Assembly (NCBI GenBank): GCA_013420905.1
Contig: JAAXNY010000004.1
Location: forward strand, 4,774,001-4,838,000
Direction of reading: 5' to 3'
DNA from: Collybia mongolica
Taxonomy: Eukaryota; Basidiomycota; Agaricomycetes; Agaricales; Clitocybaceae
Length of the DNA: 64,000 bases
Below the pieces are notes generated by a model. The model ran no database searches, had not been told where the DNA came from, and saw only the letters and a list, made by a program, of their open reading frames with translations. Below, piece after piece: positions 1 through 10,948 of the stretch. Both the position numbers and the translations under genes were made by a program. Positions within the stretch are counted from its first letter, which is position 1, and the number at the start of each line of letters is the position of its first letter.

Positions 1-1
1 T

Positions 2-3000
2 CAACATGAATGACAATGACTATCAACTCGCCATCTTCCTTCTTGAAGAAGACTCCGTGGTCTGCCTCGCTTCTCTCAAACCCTAAGTCTCCCAGTGCCT
101 TTCGCAGTGCATCATACCAATTCTTTGCGCCCTGCTTGAGTCCATACAATGCCTTTCGCAGCCGAAAGACATATGCCTTGGGGTCGGCTTTTGTCTGATC
201 CACAGGCTGTTCGAGGTACACAACCTCATCTTCTCCAAGGACTCCATTGAGGAATGCACTGTCAAAATCGAATGCATCTACGGGCCATCCGTTCCGAGCA
301 GCTAGTGCGAGCACAAGGCGAAACGACAACATGCGCGCGACGGGCGCATACGTCTCGTTGAAGTTGACGCCGTGAATCTGGGTGAAACCTTTCGTGACGA
401 GACGTGCCTTATATTTCTCGACTTCACCAGCGGCGTTCTTCTTGATGCGAAGGACCCATTTGTAGCCAACGACATTGGTGCCGGGAGGTGGACGCTTCAC
501 GAGTTCCCAGGTGCCGTTCGCTTCTAGCGTGCGCATTTCCTGCCTGATGGCCTCCTGCCATTTCGGCCAGTCTGGGCGCCGCTTTGCTTCTGCATAGTCT
601 GGCGTCAGCCCTTCTGCTTCTCCCGTGACAGCTGCCATGGCGAAATCTTCCACGCTCACCATTTCCCAGTTGTCTGCTGCGCTGGCTTGTTCTTTCTCCC
701 TCTGTTTCCCCTCCTGCATTCCAGGTGGAAGCATGGGAGCGCTGGGCCTTTCGTTTATCCGCCCCTCACCCAATCGTAGCCTTCGCAAGTAGTCCGACTC
801 AATGCGGACACACTTTGGACGACCTTCGTTAGGTTCGTCATCGAGACGAGGGCTAGGTGGAGCATCCGGGTCAGGGATTTCTTCAACAGTGGCCTTATAG
901 GGTGAAGAGGGCCGCTCGATGTCCACATCTTCCCACTCCCCCTCGAGCGGGACTGTCGGTACATCTTCCTCTTCGATATTGAACCTGACGCTGCGCTCAA
1001 CTGTGACGGAACATTTTTCAGTCCAATAAATTCGATGTGCGCAGCTCTCCTCGTCGAATCCAACCCAATGACCGATTTTCGAACGAGCGTCCAGCTTCGA
1101 GCCACTTGTGTCGTGCATGCGCACTCTGGAGCCCCATGGTGGAAGGTTCGAGATATTAGGCTTCTCACCCTCCATCAGCTCGTGTGGGGTTGTGTCGTCA
1201 AGTGCGCGCGTCCAGGTACGGTTTTTCAACCATGTCGCATGCATTACGGCCTCACCCCAGAGGTTTTTCGGTAGACCGCTATCATGAATCATTGCTCGAA
1301 CCTTTTCGAGGAGTGTACGATTCAGCCGTTCAGCAACACCATTATACTCTGGTGTGTCGTGGACAGTCAAACGTCGTGTGGTTCCCCTCTCGTTCAGGTG
1401 GGCTGTGAACTCATTGCTGAGGTACTCCCCCCCTCTGTCCGAATGTAGTTTCTTAATTCTGACATTCTTCTGGGTCAGGAGCCATGCTTCATAGGACTTG
1501 TAGACCGTAAAAGTGTCGCTTTTCTCGCGAATGAGGTAGGTTGTAGCATGTCGGCTGTAGTCATCCGTGAAAGTGACGTAGTACCCCTTTTTGCCTAGGG
1601 TCTGGATGGGTGCAGGTCCCCAGAGGTCAGAGTGAACTTCGTCGCCTATCTTGGCTGCCCGTTTGCTCTCCCGAACCTTCTGGATGGGCTTTTGTGTGGT
1701 TTTCGCGGCCTCGCAAGATTCGCATATTGTCGCTTTGCTTGTTTCGTCGAGCTTTAGCCCATGCACCAGGCCTTTCATCAGGAGGGTATGCGCGGCTTCG
1801 TGAGCAACATGTCCTAGACGGTGAAGTTCGTCAATTGTTATGACTTCGAGAGGAGTTTCAGGTGCTCTTGCAGTTGCAACAGCAGCGGTTTCAGGGTGAG
1901 GTGTGAAGACACGGTAAAGTCCGTTCTTCATGTTAATTACTCCAATGTGGCTCTTATCTTTCGTATAGATACGACATGTCGAATCCCGGAAAACCAACAC
2001 AGCACCAGCAATTGCAATGCGGCTAACTGATACGAGGGTTACGCCCATTGAAGGAGCATACAGGACATTTTCGAGGAGCACACGAGTGGCCGGCTTTGTG
2101 CCATTAGGGACATTGATGTACATATCACCCATTCCGATAGCATTGAAGGAACGCTTGTCGGCAGCAGTAATAGGCTTCGGGGGAATAGGTCGATAGTTGA
2201 CGAAGTGGTGCCTGTACCCAGACATGTGGCGTGATGCTCCAGAATCGTACAACTCTGTATCAATGAGCTCACTGCCTAGGCTTGTACTGGTGTTCTTCTG
2301 GATTTCGGCAGCAACAAAAGTTCGTGTGTATGCTTCATCGTCCATTCCTATAACCTCATATTCATCTATGTCCTCACTAAAATAGGTATCATCCTCCATG
2401 TCATCCTCGTCTTCTGAGTCAGATACCACTTGTAGGGCTGGTGGTGGCTCGTCTCCGTACTTGTCATCTTCCTCGTCATCCTCATCTGAGGAATCAGTGA
2501 CGGGTACCAATTCTGGCATGCTGTTGGTTTCTTCTTCCAAAAACCAGAATTCTTCATCAGAAGTGGTGGTAGGGGCTTTGAAAAGATCAAGAATGTCTTC
2601 TTCGGTGAGAGCATCTTCGGCTGGCTGTTGTAGAGTAGGGTCAAGCTCCGCAAGCTCACCAATGAGGGACGACGACGACGCATTGTCATTCACTCCCCCT
2701 TCGACAGTATCTTCGTCGACTACTCCCCCGGAGTTCAGACCTTCTTCCACGAAGTCCAGAATGTTACTCTCGGCATTTGCGAACCAAGCCTGATCCTCGG
2801 ATTCCTGCTTTGATTCTGCGGCACCAGCTGTCTCGGTCTCCTTCCCTTTTCCCTTCCCCTTGCCCTTGCCTTTTGGGCCTTGGCCTTCCTTTCCCCCGCC
2901 GGCTGCCCAGCAGTCAACCTTGTAGTGACCTTTCTTCCCACAGTTAAAGCATTCTTTCGAACTGCTCGAACTTCCGCGGCCTCTTCCATTGCTGCTTCCG

Positions 3001-3707
3001 GCATAGAAAGCGGCATTCTGTTCCTTCTGACCCTTCTGCTTCATCAGGCGTCGTTCGTACTCCTCAGTTACGGTCAACATGAGGTCGTCAGGTGATAATG
3101 TAGTACCAAGCACGCTGGATGTTGCGTTGACAGCAGAAATGTAGGGGTCATAAGATGGTGGAAGGGATCCGAGAATGATGGCGTAAAAGTCGTCGTTGGT
3201 GGGTGGTTGGCCCATTGATGCGAGATCCTCTCGCATCGTGCGCAACTTCGCAAAGTGTGCGCAAACATCGCCCTTCTCGAGGCATTTCTCCTCTTAAAGG
3301 CAGTGTCGGAGGTCAACAGAGACCATACGGGATTTGTTCTGGAAGTCTTTCGCAAGCGCTTCCCAGATAAGATGAGCAGTGCTTTGCCCACGAATCTTCA
3401 TGAACAGTGAGTCCGGAATTGTTCCCGCAATTTGCTGCTTAACAATGGCTTCCCCCTGTCGCCAGGTCTTCATGTCATTCCTATATGCGGCTTCGAGTGC
3501 TACCTCTGCTGGGGTCCACGTGCTTGGGTCAACACTTCGATCCGAGATAGGGTCGGCAGGTGCGCTCTGGGAGCCATCAATGTGGTAGAGAAGTCCTCGT
3601 GCATCGATGGACCAGGTGAACTGGTCCTTGTAGATCACCCAGTTGACGCCAGCAGCATCAAGCTTGGGAATACGCAAGAATTCATCACTGATTTTGGTAG
3701 AAGACAT
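2..3707 (-). pseudogene. Copia gag-pol polyprotein, 3'-truncated by window, one in-frame stop
   Basis: Starting at the ATG at 3707, the first 137 codons match copia Gag (UBN2-type). A TAA at 3294-3296 then interrupts the frame, which resumes at once and stays open to the window edge. A CCHC zinc knuckle (C-x2-C-x4-H-x4-C) lies at 2910-2951. The protease D-S-G motif is near 2222-2245. The integrase HHCC region is at about 1690-1830 and its catalytic core at about 1300-1650. Reverse transcriptase starts near 640, and the window ends at the residues just before the YVDD-type active-site aspartates. A long acidic spacer separates the zinc knuckle from the protease. The single stop suggests a recently disabled or still nearly intact copy; a sequencing error or readthrough cannot be excluded. 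Confidence 0.88.
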
Positions 3708-3777
3708 GGTGGGGAAAATGTGTGGGGTAGGTGCAAAATTTTTTTTAGTGGATTTTTGTGTTCTAAACGTTGGGGTC

Positions 3778-3790
3778 GGGGCCCATAACC
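3778..3790 (-). other. Putative primer-binding site (initiator-Met tRNA half-molecule type)
   Basis: On the minus strand the bases GGTTATGGGCCCC follow the LTR-like sequence. Apart from one base they complement the anticodon-stem region of initiator methionine tRNA (GGTTATGAGCCC), which is how copia elements are primed. This places the LTR end close to 3791. Spacing and the exact LTR terminus are inferred. Confidence 0.5.
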
Positions 3791-3950
3791 TATTGGAATA
3801 GATTAATCTCAGTCAACGTAGAACGGGACTTTATATAATAGACTACCTATTGGAATAGATTAATCTATGGGTATGTAGTCAGTAAGAGGTTTCGTGCTAA
3901 GTGATTGTAAGTAAGGGTACACACCTCAGTCAACGTAGAACAGGACTGAG
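3787..3950. repeat. Duplicated segments inside the copia 5' LTR
   Basis: The 21-base block starting CCTATTGGAATAG occurs at about 3788 and again at about 3845. The block CTCAGTCAACGTAGAAC occurs at about 3807 and about 3926. Together they form an imperfect tandem duplication just upstream of the primer site, in the region expected to hold LTR regulatory sequence. Confidence 0.7.
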
Positions 3951-4084
3951 GTGGTACGACGGGTGTCTACGGTATTTAACTGTGAGCCAAGTTGGTAGGT
4001 AACTACGCTACGAGACCATCAATGAAATAAAAATCGAAAATGGTAAGCTAAGAGAGTGTTGTCCGTTTATGGGCGCGCATGATG

Positions 4085-4878
4085 CGACGCGGCAGGGCAC
4101 GACGGATTGCATATGTCCGAATATTCTCCAATAGATGTGTCGTTTCTCCTCAAGGCTATGCACGATATGGAGTGAGTAACGAATTATATGGTTTACGTGA
4201 GGCTCGTAATCAACTACGTAACTTATCAGGTTCTTCCTACCACCACCTGCCCAAGCTCCGTTCGCTGTCATCTCCGGTATCCTGCGAACCAGCACCAAAT
4301 ATGATGTACCCATTCTACTCCAACGCGCCCTTCTCCATCTCTCATGCGTTTACACTACCTCCCTGGACGACTTTGACGCCTCACAGGGTTTTCTGGTACC
4401 TTCCATTCACGATCATTTCGGCGCAATCAAACTAGCGAGGGAGTTTGACCTTCAATGGATCCGACCGATAGCCATGTATCGCTGCATGTTGTTGCCCTTT
4501 TCTCAGGCGTATAGCGCCTTTGAAGAGGCAAGTCTGTCACCAGAAGATCAGAGGCTATGTCTCTTGGCGATAGAGCCTCTGAAAAGCGCTCAGTTCATGC
4601 GATACAAATTCTTGATGGACTATGTGAAGTGTACAACCAAGCCTACTGATACTGCAACAAGACACGGAACCCTGGCGGGGAAGATGGCGGAGGAGGGTTC
4701 CAATCTCCTTTCCAAGTCATTCGGGAGAAATCCTGATGTCTGTTCAAATTGTCTAAATTCTATGAAGATCGCGCTTCGAGGAAGTCGGGCAGAGGCTTGG
4801 GAAAGCATTCCAGCTATCTTTCAATGTCCACCCTGGGGAGAATTAGCACAGCTTTGTCGGTTGAAGTGCAGTGTATGA
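4085..4878 (+). pseudogene. BTB/POZ-domain gene, type A, 5'-truncated next to the copia element
   Basis: Two exons match the intact gene at 6001-6995. The end of exon 1 (about 4085-4171, with a SFLLKAMHDM motif) is followed by a 58-base intron (4172-4229) and a 649-base exon 2 (4230-4878). Exon 2 is exactly as long as in the intact paralog, and the intron is in the same phase. The first part of exon 1, which should carry the start codon and most of the BTB fold, is missing: upstream sequence is retrotransposon-like and an in-frame TGA lies just before the homology. The remaining open frame keeps the C-terminal cysteine pair (C-x2-C). No function is expected unless a new 5' exon is used. Confidence 0.75.
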
Positions 4879-6000
4879 AGTGTTATGTTGTATAGTGCGC
4901 CACGAGCTTCTTGTCCTTCATCACTGTTCTTGAGTTTCTCCTCTAGATATCTAGAAGAATTTTGAATCTTTTTTCTTGATGGTACCATGAGTTAGTGATT
5001 CCTTCATCTGTAGCTAGTGTGTACATAATATCTACATAAACATTGGTGCGCCCCTCGTTAGCTCAAGGCATAAGTCCGAGGACTTCGAAAGCATTCCTTC
5101 GACAAGCCCGTGAATATTTGGTGTTCCTGATGCTCAAAGGAGAGGATTGGAACTGGAAGTACTTCCGAATACACCGAAAGCACGAGTCTCGCTAATCAAA
5201 TTCAGCTTGTGACATGCACGTGTTTCGAGTTCCCACTGAAAAATTTGACGTTTATCCTTGAACCAAATCCTAGCTTCCGCGTTCACTTTTGTCCACCTTC
5301 ATTCAGCGATTATGACACATATCCAGGCAGGTCGCAAGTTGCACCATTTCGAGGTAACTCTCGTTCAGGCATGCCAAACCAACCATGAACTTTCTCATAT
5401 TGTCTGATTTACTGGCCCCCAAAGCAGTCATGTCACACTCGCAACAAGCCCGAATTCTTTCTGGCGGTGAACTTATCACTTCATCAGGGGCAATACGTTA
5501 TTAAGAAACTTAAATCTAAGTCGGTGATTCAGCGTCAACTAAGCGCTGAAGCTCAACGTAAATCTGATATCTACGAGTCTTTTGTTATCGACAACCTAGC
5601 AGCCAAGGACGGCGCGTGAACTAGTTTGAGGAAAATGTCGAGGCGTGTACCCACGGTCTTTTTTCCCTGATGCAACTTAGCAACCTCCTAACCGGAAATG
5701 AAACTCCATATCAACATCACCTCAGTTGTTTCCTATACCTTCTCGTCCCTTTCATTGACCAAAACAGTTCCATCTTATCAAAGCACTGACATTTACTTTA
5801 AAAGGGCATCCTTCGGTCAGCCATCTGTCACAAAAGGCGCCCGGTAACGAGGCAACGCAAACAGGGACGCATCAATTGGTGGGCTTTAATACGGCAAATT
5901 TACATCGCTTCATGCCATTGATTCCTGAGTCCTGAATTTGCTAGTTTGTCGTATCTTCATTGTTCTCCGACTCTGACTACCATTAACATCACATTTCACC
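4879..6000. other. Intergenic
   Basis: No coding region, RNA gene or repeat could be supported here. The last 100 bases are C/T-rich and run into the ATG of the next BTB gene, as fungal core promoters often do. Confidence 0.5.
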
Positions 6001-6995
6001 ATGAGCTCCTCAATCGCTGAATCCCCTTCTGCTCAACCCGGTCCTCCGAATCATCCTAAACTCATTGACGTTTGGTTTGACGATGGAAACATTATTGTGG
6101 TAGCTGGCGATAGGCGCTTTTGCGTCTATGTGGGGATTCTCTCGGAAGTGTCCTCTGTTTTTCGAGACATGTTTCAAATTTCGAAAAGTGCTCAACAAGA
6201 TCATGTCGACGGACGTCCTGTAGTACACCTCGCGGGAGACTCTCCAGAGGACATCTCATTCCTCTTGAAGTCTGTGCATGACATCGAGTGCGTGTGCTTC
6301 GTGAACAATAACGCGAAAAATCTTACACATATTCTTGAATCCGTAGTTTCTTCTTACCCCCTCCTGCGCGAGTCTCATTCGCCGTTACTGCCGGCATTCT
6401 TCGAACTAGCACCAAGTACGATATACCCACCCTCCGTAACCGCGCCTTACTCCACCTTGCGAATGCTTATCCGACCTCTCTCCCTGAATGGGGCCCCTCG
6501 ATAAACTTTCTAGAGCCCTCAGAAGGCGATCATTTCGGAGCAGTCAAACTAGCGAGGGAGTTCGATCTAGAATGGATTCGCCCTGCCGCAATGTACTCTT
6601 GCATGTCATTGCCCCTCTCTCAGACATACTCCATCCTCGAAGGCGGAAAGTTATCCGACCAAGATCGACGACTGTGCACTTTAGCGATACAGCCATTGAA
6701 ATTTACGCAGTTGGAGTGCTTCAAGTTCCTCATGGATAGTTGGGAGTGCAGCAAAACTTTTAGATGCAACTCAAAAAAACGTACGATGTTTGTGGATATG
6801 ATGAGAGATGAAAATTCGGATTTCCTTTCAAAAGCCATCGAGAAGACCGACGATCTCTGTCCATCGTGTTTTGAGCGCGTGCGGAGCTCCTTCTTGCGAA
6901 ACAGAGCGGAGGGTTGGAAGAAAATACCAAGTATCTGTCGATGTCGACCTTGGGATGAATTGGATCAGCTACGTCGATCAGTTTTTGAGCAGTAA
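6001..6995 (+). CDS. BTB/POZ-domain protein, type A
   Basis: The closed model has exon 1 at 6001-6287 and exon 2 at 6347-6995, joined across a 59-base intron (GTGCGT...TAG), giving 311 aa. Residues of about 20-95 form the N-terminal half of a BTB fold: a hydrophobic strand, then a DGNI-type turn, then a VYVGILSEVSSVFRDMF helix, the usual BTB dimerisation face. The C-terminal half carries a C-x2-C pair and a conserved acidic tail. BTB proteins of this kind are expanded in Agaricomycetes and have no assigned substrate. Adaptor roles for Cullin-3 or transcription are known for other BTB families but are not shown here. It is the intact sister of the truncated copy at 4085-4878. Confidence 0.85.
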
Positions 6996-7467
6996 AGGTA
7001 TACCTTATAAGGTAGTTGTAAATATAGCGCTTTAAAACAGTGTTTCTGAGAATCCCATCAGAGGATCACGAGGCTGGGATTGTAGCGCACTTGGGTTCAG
7101 CGCATTCCTGCAACAAGCCGGCCGCGCACTTTATCTATTTGTTCTGGGCAATTTGTAAAGCTCTGGCTTGCACCATGCCACTGCAAGGTCGGGAACTAGG
7201 ATCCTGGACGTGCCGAAACACTCACCAATTGCCGCCAGGCAAACTTAAATGCTCCTTCATTTCAGCTACTTCCTCCCCAATTCCTCCCATATCCGCAAAG
7301 ACGCCTTTGAGAACCTTTAATTTCCTAACAGCTCACATGGTGGCCCACGTGCTCGAAACCCACAAAAGAAGCAACCGGATTTGGGCGAGTTGCAATTGGA
7401 GGGTTATTTAAGTAAGCAACAGCACACATGGAGTAATAATTCCCTTTATCCTACCACCCTCCTCACC
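6996..7467. other. Intergenic between two BTB genes
   Basis: No gene was recognised. Short open frames here have no family signature. The sequence turns C/T-rich before the ATG at 7468. Confidence 0.5.
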
Positions 7468-8472
7468 ATGATTGACTGGGCAGACGATAAACTAGACCCC
7501 TTATTCGAACCTGTCGACACTAGAACAGTGCTCTCTTGTCAAGGTGTGCAATCTTTCCTTATTTATTGTGTCATCCTTCGTTGATAACGAGCTATGAGGC
7601 CAATTTGTTTCTGACTGCTGCCTCGAAACCGATATCATCCTTGAGTCTTCAGATGGTGTCCTAATGGGCACTCATAGCCGCAATCTGGAGATGTATAGTG
7701 TAGGATTTCCGCCTAGTGCCTTCAAGTCCGGGGAATCTCTTGAAGTCGTCAAATTGTCGGAGGACAGTGTTGTTCTTTCTCTTGTATTGCGCTATATGCA
7801 TCTCTGCCCACAACCGGAGTCTACGCAATCCTCTTTCGATACCCTGGAGCGTTTGGCACATGCAGTTGAAAAGTATATGATATTTTCGGCGATGGAGGTA
7901 TGTCGGCTACGTATGGAGTACGTTAGACGAATCGCTTTTATCTATACATGGTAACTGACTATAATCTAGATTTTACGTGCACGATCATCCTTTAGCGGTG
8001 TTCGCGTATGCTGTAAAGCACAACTATCGCACCCTTGCAGACAAAGCAGCTCAATTAACTCTGAGTTATTCGCTCAAGGAAGTTGAAACGTGCCTCAACG
8101 GTAACCTGGAGATAGCACGTCGTTGGGTGGGGTACTTTCGTTAGGATGCTTAGACGTCTTCTGACGGCCTTTAAGCTACAATATAGAGAAGGCTGGAGTG
8201 AACTTCTGAAATCGTTCCACACGTGCGAGCCCCCTTTTATTTCCCACAAAAAAAGTCACTGCAATCGCTGGAGTTCATTCCATTCGCAAGTCTTGGCATC
8301 TGTGGACGTATTAACATTTAACCCAGGAAGGATCTCAACCATTACCGCGATTATCTCGCGCCATAGACCACTACTGGAGAACTGCGGAAAATGTGCGACA
8401 CGAGCTACAATGTGGTCCGCTGAGATTGAAGGGAAGCGGCAGAATTTACCTTCATTCAGCACCTTTTTGTGA
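7468..8472 (+). CDS. BTB/POZ-domain protein, type B (copy 1)
   Basis: The closed four-exon model (7468-7543, 7599-7917, 7970-8126, 8176-8472) encodes 282 aa. The BTB core is recognisable from the SSDGVLMGTHSRNLEMYS strand-helix and a YMHLCPQP segment, followed by the AVEKYMIFSAMEVC helix. Three introns sit at the same places as in the paralogs at 9436 and 16418, and exon 3 (157 nt) equals its counterpart at 9436. At the place where both paralogs have an AG acceptor before the conserved Cys, this gene reads TTTCTG. An AG 15 bases upstream keeps the frame and adds five residues. The biological role is unknown. Confidence 0.8.
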
Positions 8473-9435
8473 TATTTGTAGGCCATAGGAGGGATCTCTG
8501 AATTTAGAAGAGGAACCATGAGCGGTTGGCGAGTTGTAACAGATCTTTTAGTGAGGAATAACTGAACGCGGTTGGGACCCCCATTCAGATATGGGTGTGA
8601 GCATTTACCAGTAATCTATGCAGTAAGTGTCAGCGTTTCTTCAGTATATATAATGGCGAGGCTGTGAATATCAACGCCTATGATCAAACTCTTATTTCGC
8701 AACGCAAACTTCTCCTGCCGTAATAAAGTCCCTACCTAAAACACCGTTGAAGATCTCATACCTCGAATCTCGTGGCCCGGAATTTCATTCAAGTGAATTA
8801 TTTTTAAGAAGTGCAGTTCATCCATGCTGCGTGACACGAGGCGTTGCGAGAAAACGCGGCCACCCTTTTTTCCTCGCCCTCTACCCTAAACGGCACTGGA
8901 CTCGATAATTGGGCCGTTGACAGCATCGTCCTTGCTAGAATACTCCCAAAGAAAGACCAAGGCGCCACAGGGGTCCTTCTGTGTAAATTCTAGGACCTAT
9001 AAGCAGCCTTGATATCGAATGTCCGCAAGAGACATATTTCCGTGTATATTGGGAAATAAGCCGTGCACAACGATCGTGCATTTATATGTTCCTCCGTCCA
9101 CAGATGAACTAAGAACCTTTTGGAGACCGGAACGGGATTCCGAAACATCTAACATATCTATGGGACCGACACACATCGAAACTCCAGACGCATGCCACGT
9201 TCACACCCCACGCGCTTAAAGAAGCCAGGATTTCACCACGGGGTATACACAAGGTCTATTGAAAAAAACGCGGTCTACGGTCTGATTACTATGGATTATA
9301 ACAAACCTCAAACATTGCTGACCAATCGAGGCAATATTAATCGATGGCCACTACGGCCTCGACCCCTCCTCGTGTATGCGCGGTCCTCAGACTATATTAC
9401 ATGCCAGGAGCGTTACTGTCAGTCTTGTTTATAGC
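8473..9435. other. Intergenic between two BTB genes
   Basis: No supported gene. Short open frames at 9019-9430 have no recognisable domain and precede the ATG chosen for the next gene. Confidence 0.5.
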
Positions 9436-10948
9436 ATGTCGTCCATTTCCATTTCCTCAACATCGACCCCGTCTGGTCGAAAGTCGAAGAAAGGTGATCA
9501 GAAGAAAAAGAGCAGGTTGGTTCTCTCGCTGCAGGCCTCTCCCTCAGGTGGTGTCAAGGGAGCTCGACTGGCGGGGAAAGCAACGGATTCCACTAGCAAC
9601 ACCGCTCCGCCCACACCTCCTGTTGTGAATAGTCCTCCAAGGGAGATAACAATGGGTTTAATGTTCGAGTAGGTTCCATTCTTCTCCAATGAGGTTTGGT
9701 GTAATTGAGGAAAACTAGATTTAACGGGTCCCCTCACGAAGCCCCTCCAGGGTTAGAGCGTGCGAAGGCTTCACCCAAAACGAGGCCTCGTGAACTGTCT
9801 CCACCAAGGACTCCGAGGCCTCACCAAGCCCCTTTCGGGTTAGAACCTGCGAAAGATTCGCCAAAAATGAGGCCACGTGAACCGTCTCCGCCAAGGATTC
9901 CCGATGAAGTACCTTGGACCCCACAAGTACGATTGTCAGAGGTACCAGTACCCATCATCGAGCCTCATGTTACAAACGAGGACCTTCCGAAGCCCGACGG
10001 GATTCCTTTGGGCATTCCGGCCTGCAAGGGTAAGACATACTTGATGAGAACACTCTGATCCGCCGTCTCAATGCGTTTTCAGACTGCCCCCTTCCAACGG
10101 ATGTTATACTTTCATCTTCCGATGGCGTCCAGTTCGGTGCTCACATGCGGAATCTTGAGCTCTACAGTGGACGGTTCTTGGCGCACGTACCGTCAGAGGA
10201 CGTTCGTCGCGCCGTAAATGTGGAAGAGAATAGTACTGTCCTGCCTCTTTTACTTCGGTATATGCACCTCTGTCCCCAACCGGACCCGAAAGCCATACCA
10301 TTCGATACCCTGGAACAGCTGGCAAATGCAGTCGAGAAATACCTTATATATTCCGCGATGGCCATCTGCAAACTACGCATGGAGTGGGCAGCTTCGGTTT
10401 ACGCTTTATGGATTTTTGCTCACCCGTTTGGCTAGATTCTACTTGGAGCAGTACCCTGCGGAGATACTGCGATATGCCGCGAAGAATAGTTACACCAACC
10501 TTGCGAACGAGGCCGCATTATTGACCATAGGTTTCGCCTATAACCGAATCAAGGACGCCTTTGGAGGAGATCCTGATACTCCACGCCGTTGGGTCAGATA
10601 ATCTACAATACCCCTTCTACGCACTATATCGCTGATCGTATCCTTTAGTTGGAGTTCAAGGAGGGATGGAGGAGCGCTCTTTCCTATGCGCATCTAACCG
10701 AACCGGAGGACATCCCCCATCCGACCAGTCCCTCCTGCCCGTGGGATACCTTCCACAATGGTGTGTTGAGAGAGCTGGGTTCATTCGATCCTTCCAAACT
10801 CCGAAAGATCGAGGCCACCTTCTCTCGCGAGAGGGACGCTACCATGAATGGGCCGAGCTGCATAGATTGCGAGGCAAGAATGGCGGAATGGGAGACAGGG
10901 ATTATCACTCAAAGGAATGCGTTACCAGAGTTTAGCGCATTCTTGTGA
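9436..10948 (+). CDS. BTB/POZ-domain protein, type B (copy 2), with long repeat-bearing N-terminus
   Basis: The closed five-exon model (9436-9668, 9719-10029, 10083-10383, 10436-10592, 10649-10948) gives 433 aa. Residues 1-180 are low-complexity and rich in Ser, Thr, Pro and basic residues, and include two tandem copies of a 29-residue unit with SPPR(T/I)P motifs. The BTB core follows (SSDGVQFGAH...YMHLCPQP...AVEKYLIYSAM), then a C-terminal part shared with the copies at 7468 and 16418, including a C-x2-C pair. Those copies have only about 20-25 residues before the core, so this N-terminus was gained here or lost there. SP/TP sites hint at phosphorylation, which is inference only. Confidence 0.82.
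9732..9905 (+). repeat. Two tandem 87-bp coding repeats in the BTB gene
   Basis: Copy 1 is 9732-9818 and copy 2 is 9819-9905. Both keep the reading frame and encode 29 residues beginning P-H-(E/Q)-A-P and containing GLE, SPK and SPPR(T/I)P. Confidence 0.9.

Larger units (their letters stand above)
1..4085 (-). mobile_element. Ty1/copia LTR retrotransposon, cut by the window start
   Basis: The minus strand carries one long gag-pol frame in copia order (gag, zinc knuckle, protease, integrase, reverse transcriptase) from 3707 to the window edge. Upstream of gag lie a leader, a tRNA primer site and LTR-like sequence with an internal duplication. The outer limit is not resolved. It lies between about 3950 and 4085, because recognisable BTB coding sequence starts near 4085. 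Only one LTR is in view, so LTR identity and target duplication cannot be checked here. Confidence 0.9.

Noticed and set aside
10..2793. Several plus-strand open frames
   Set aside because: They lie antisense to the copia polyprotein and mirror its codon bias.
5047..5120. tRNA-like stretch with GTTAGCTCAAGGC
   Set aside because: It has an A-box-like piece but no B box (GGTTCGAATCC type) at the right distance and no acceptor stem pairing.
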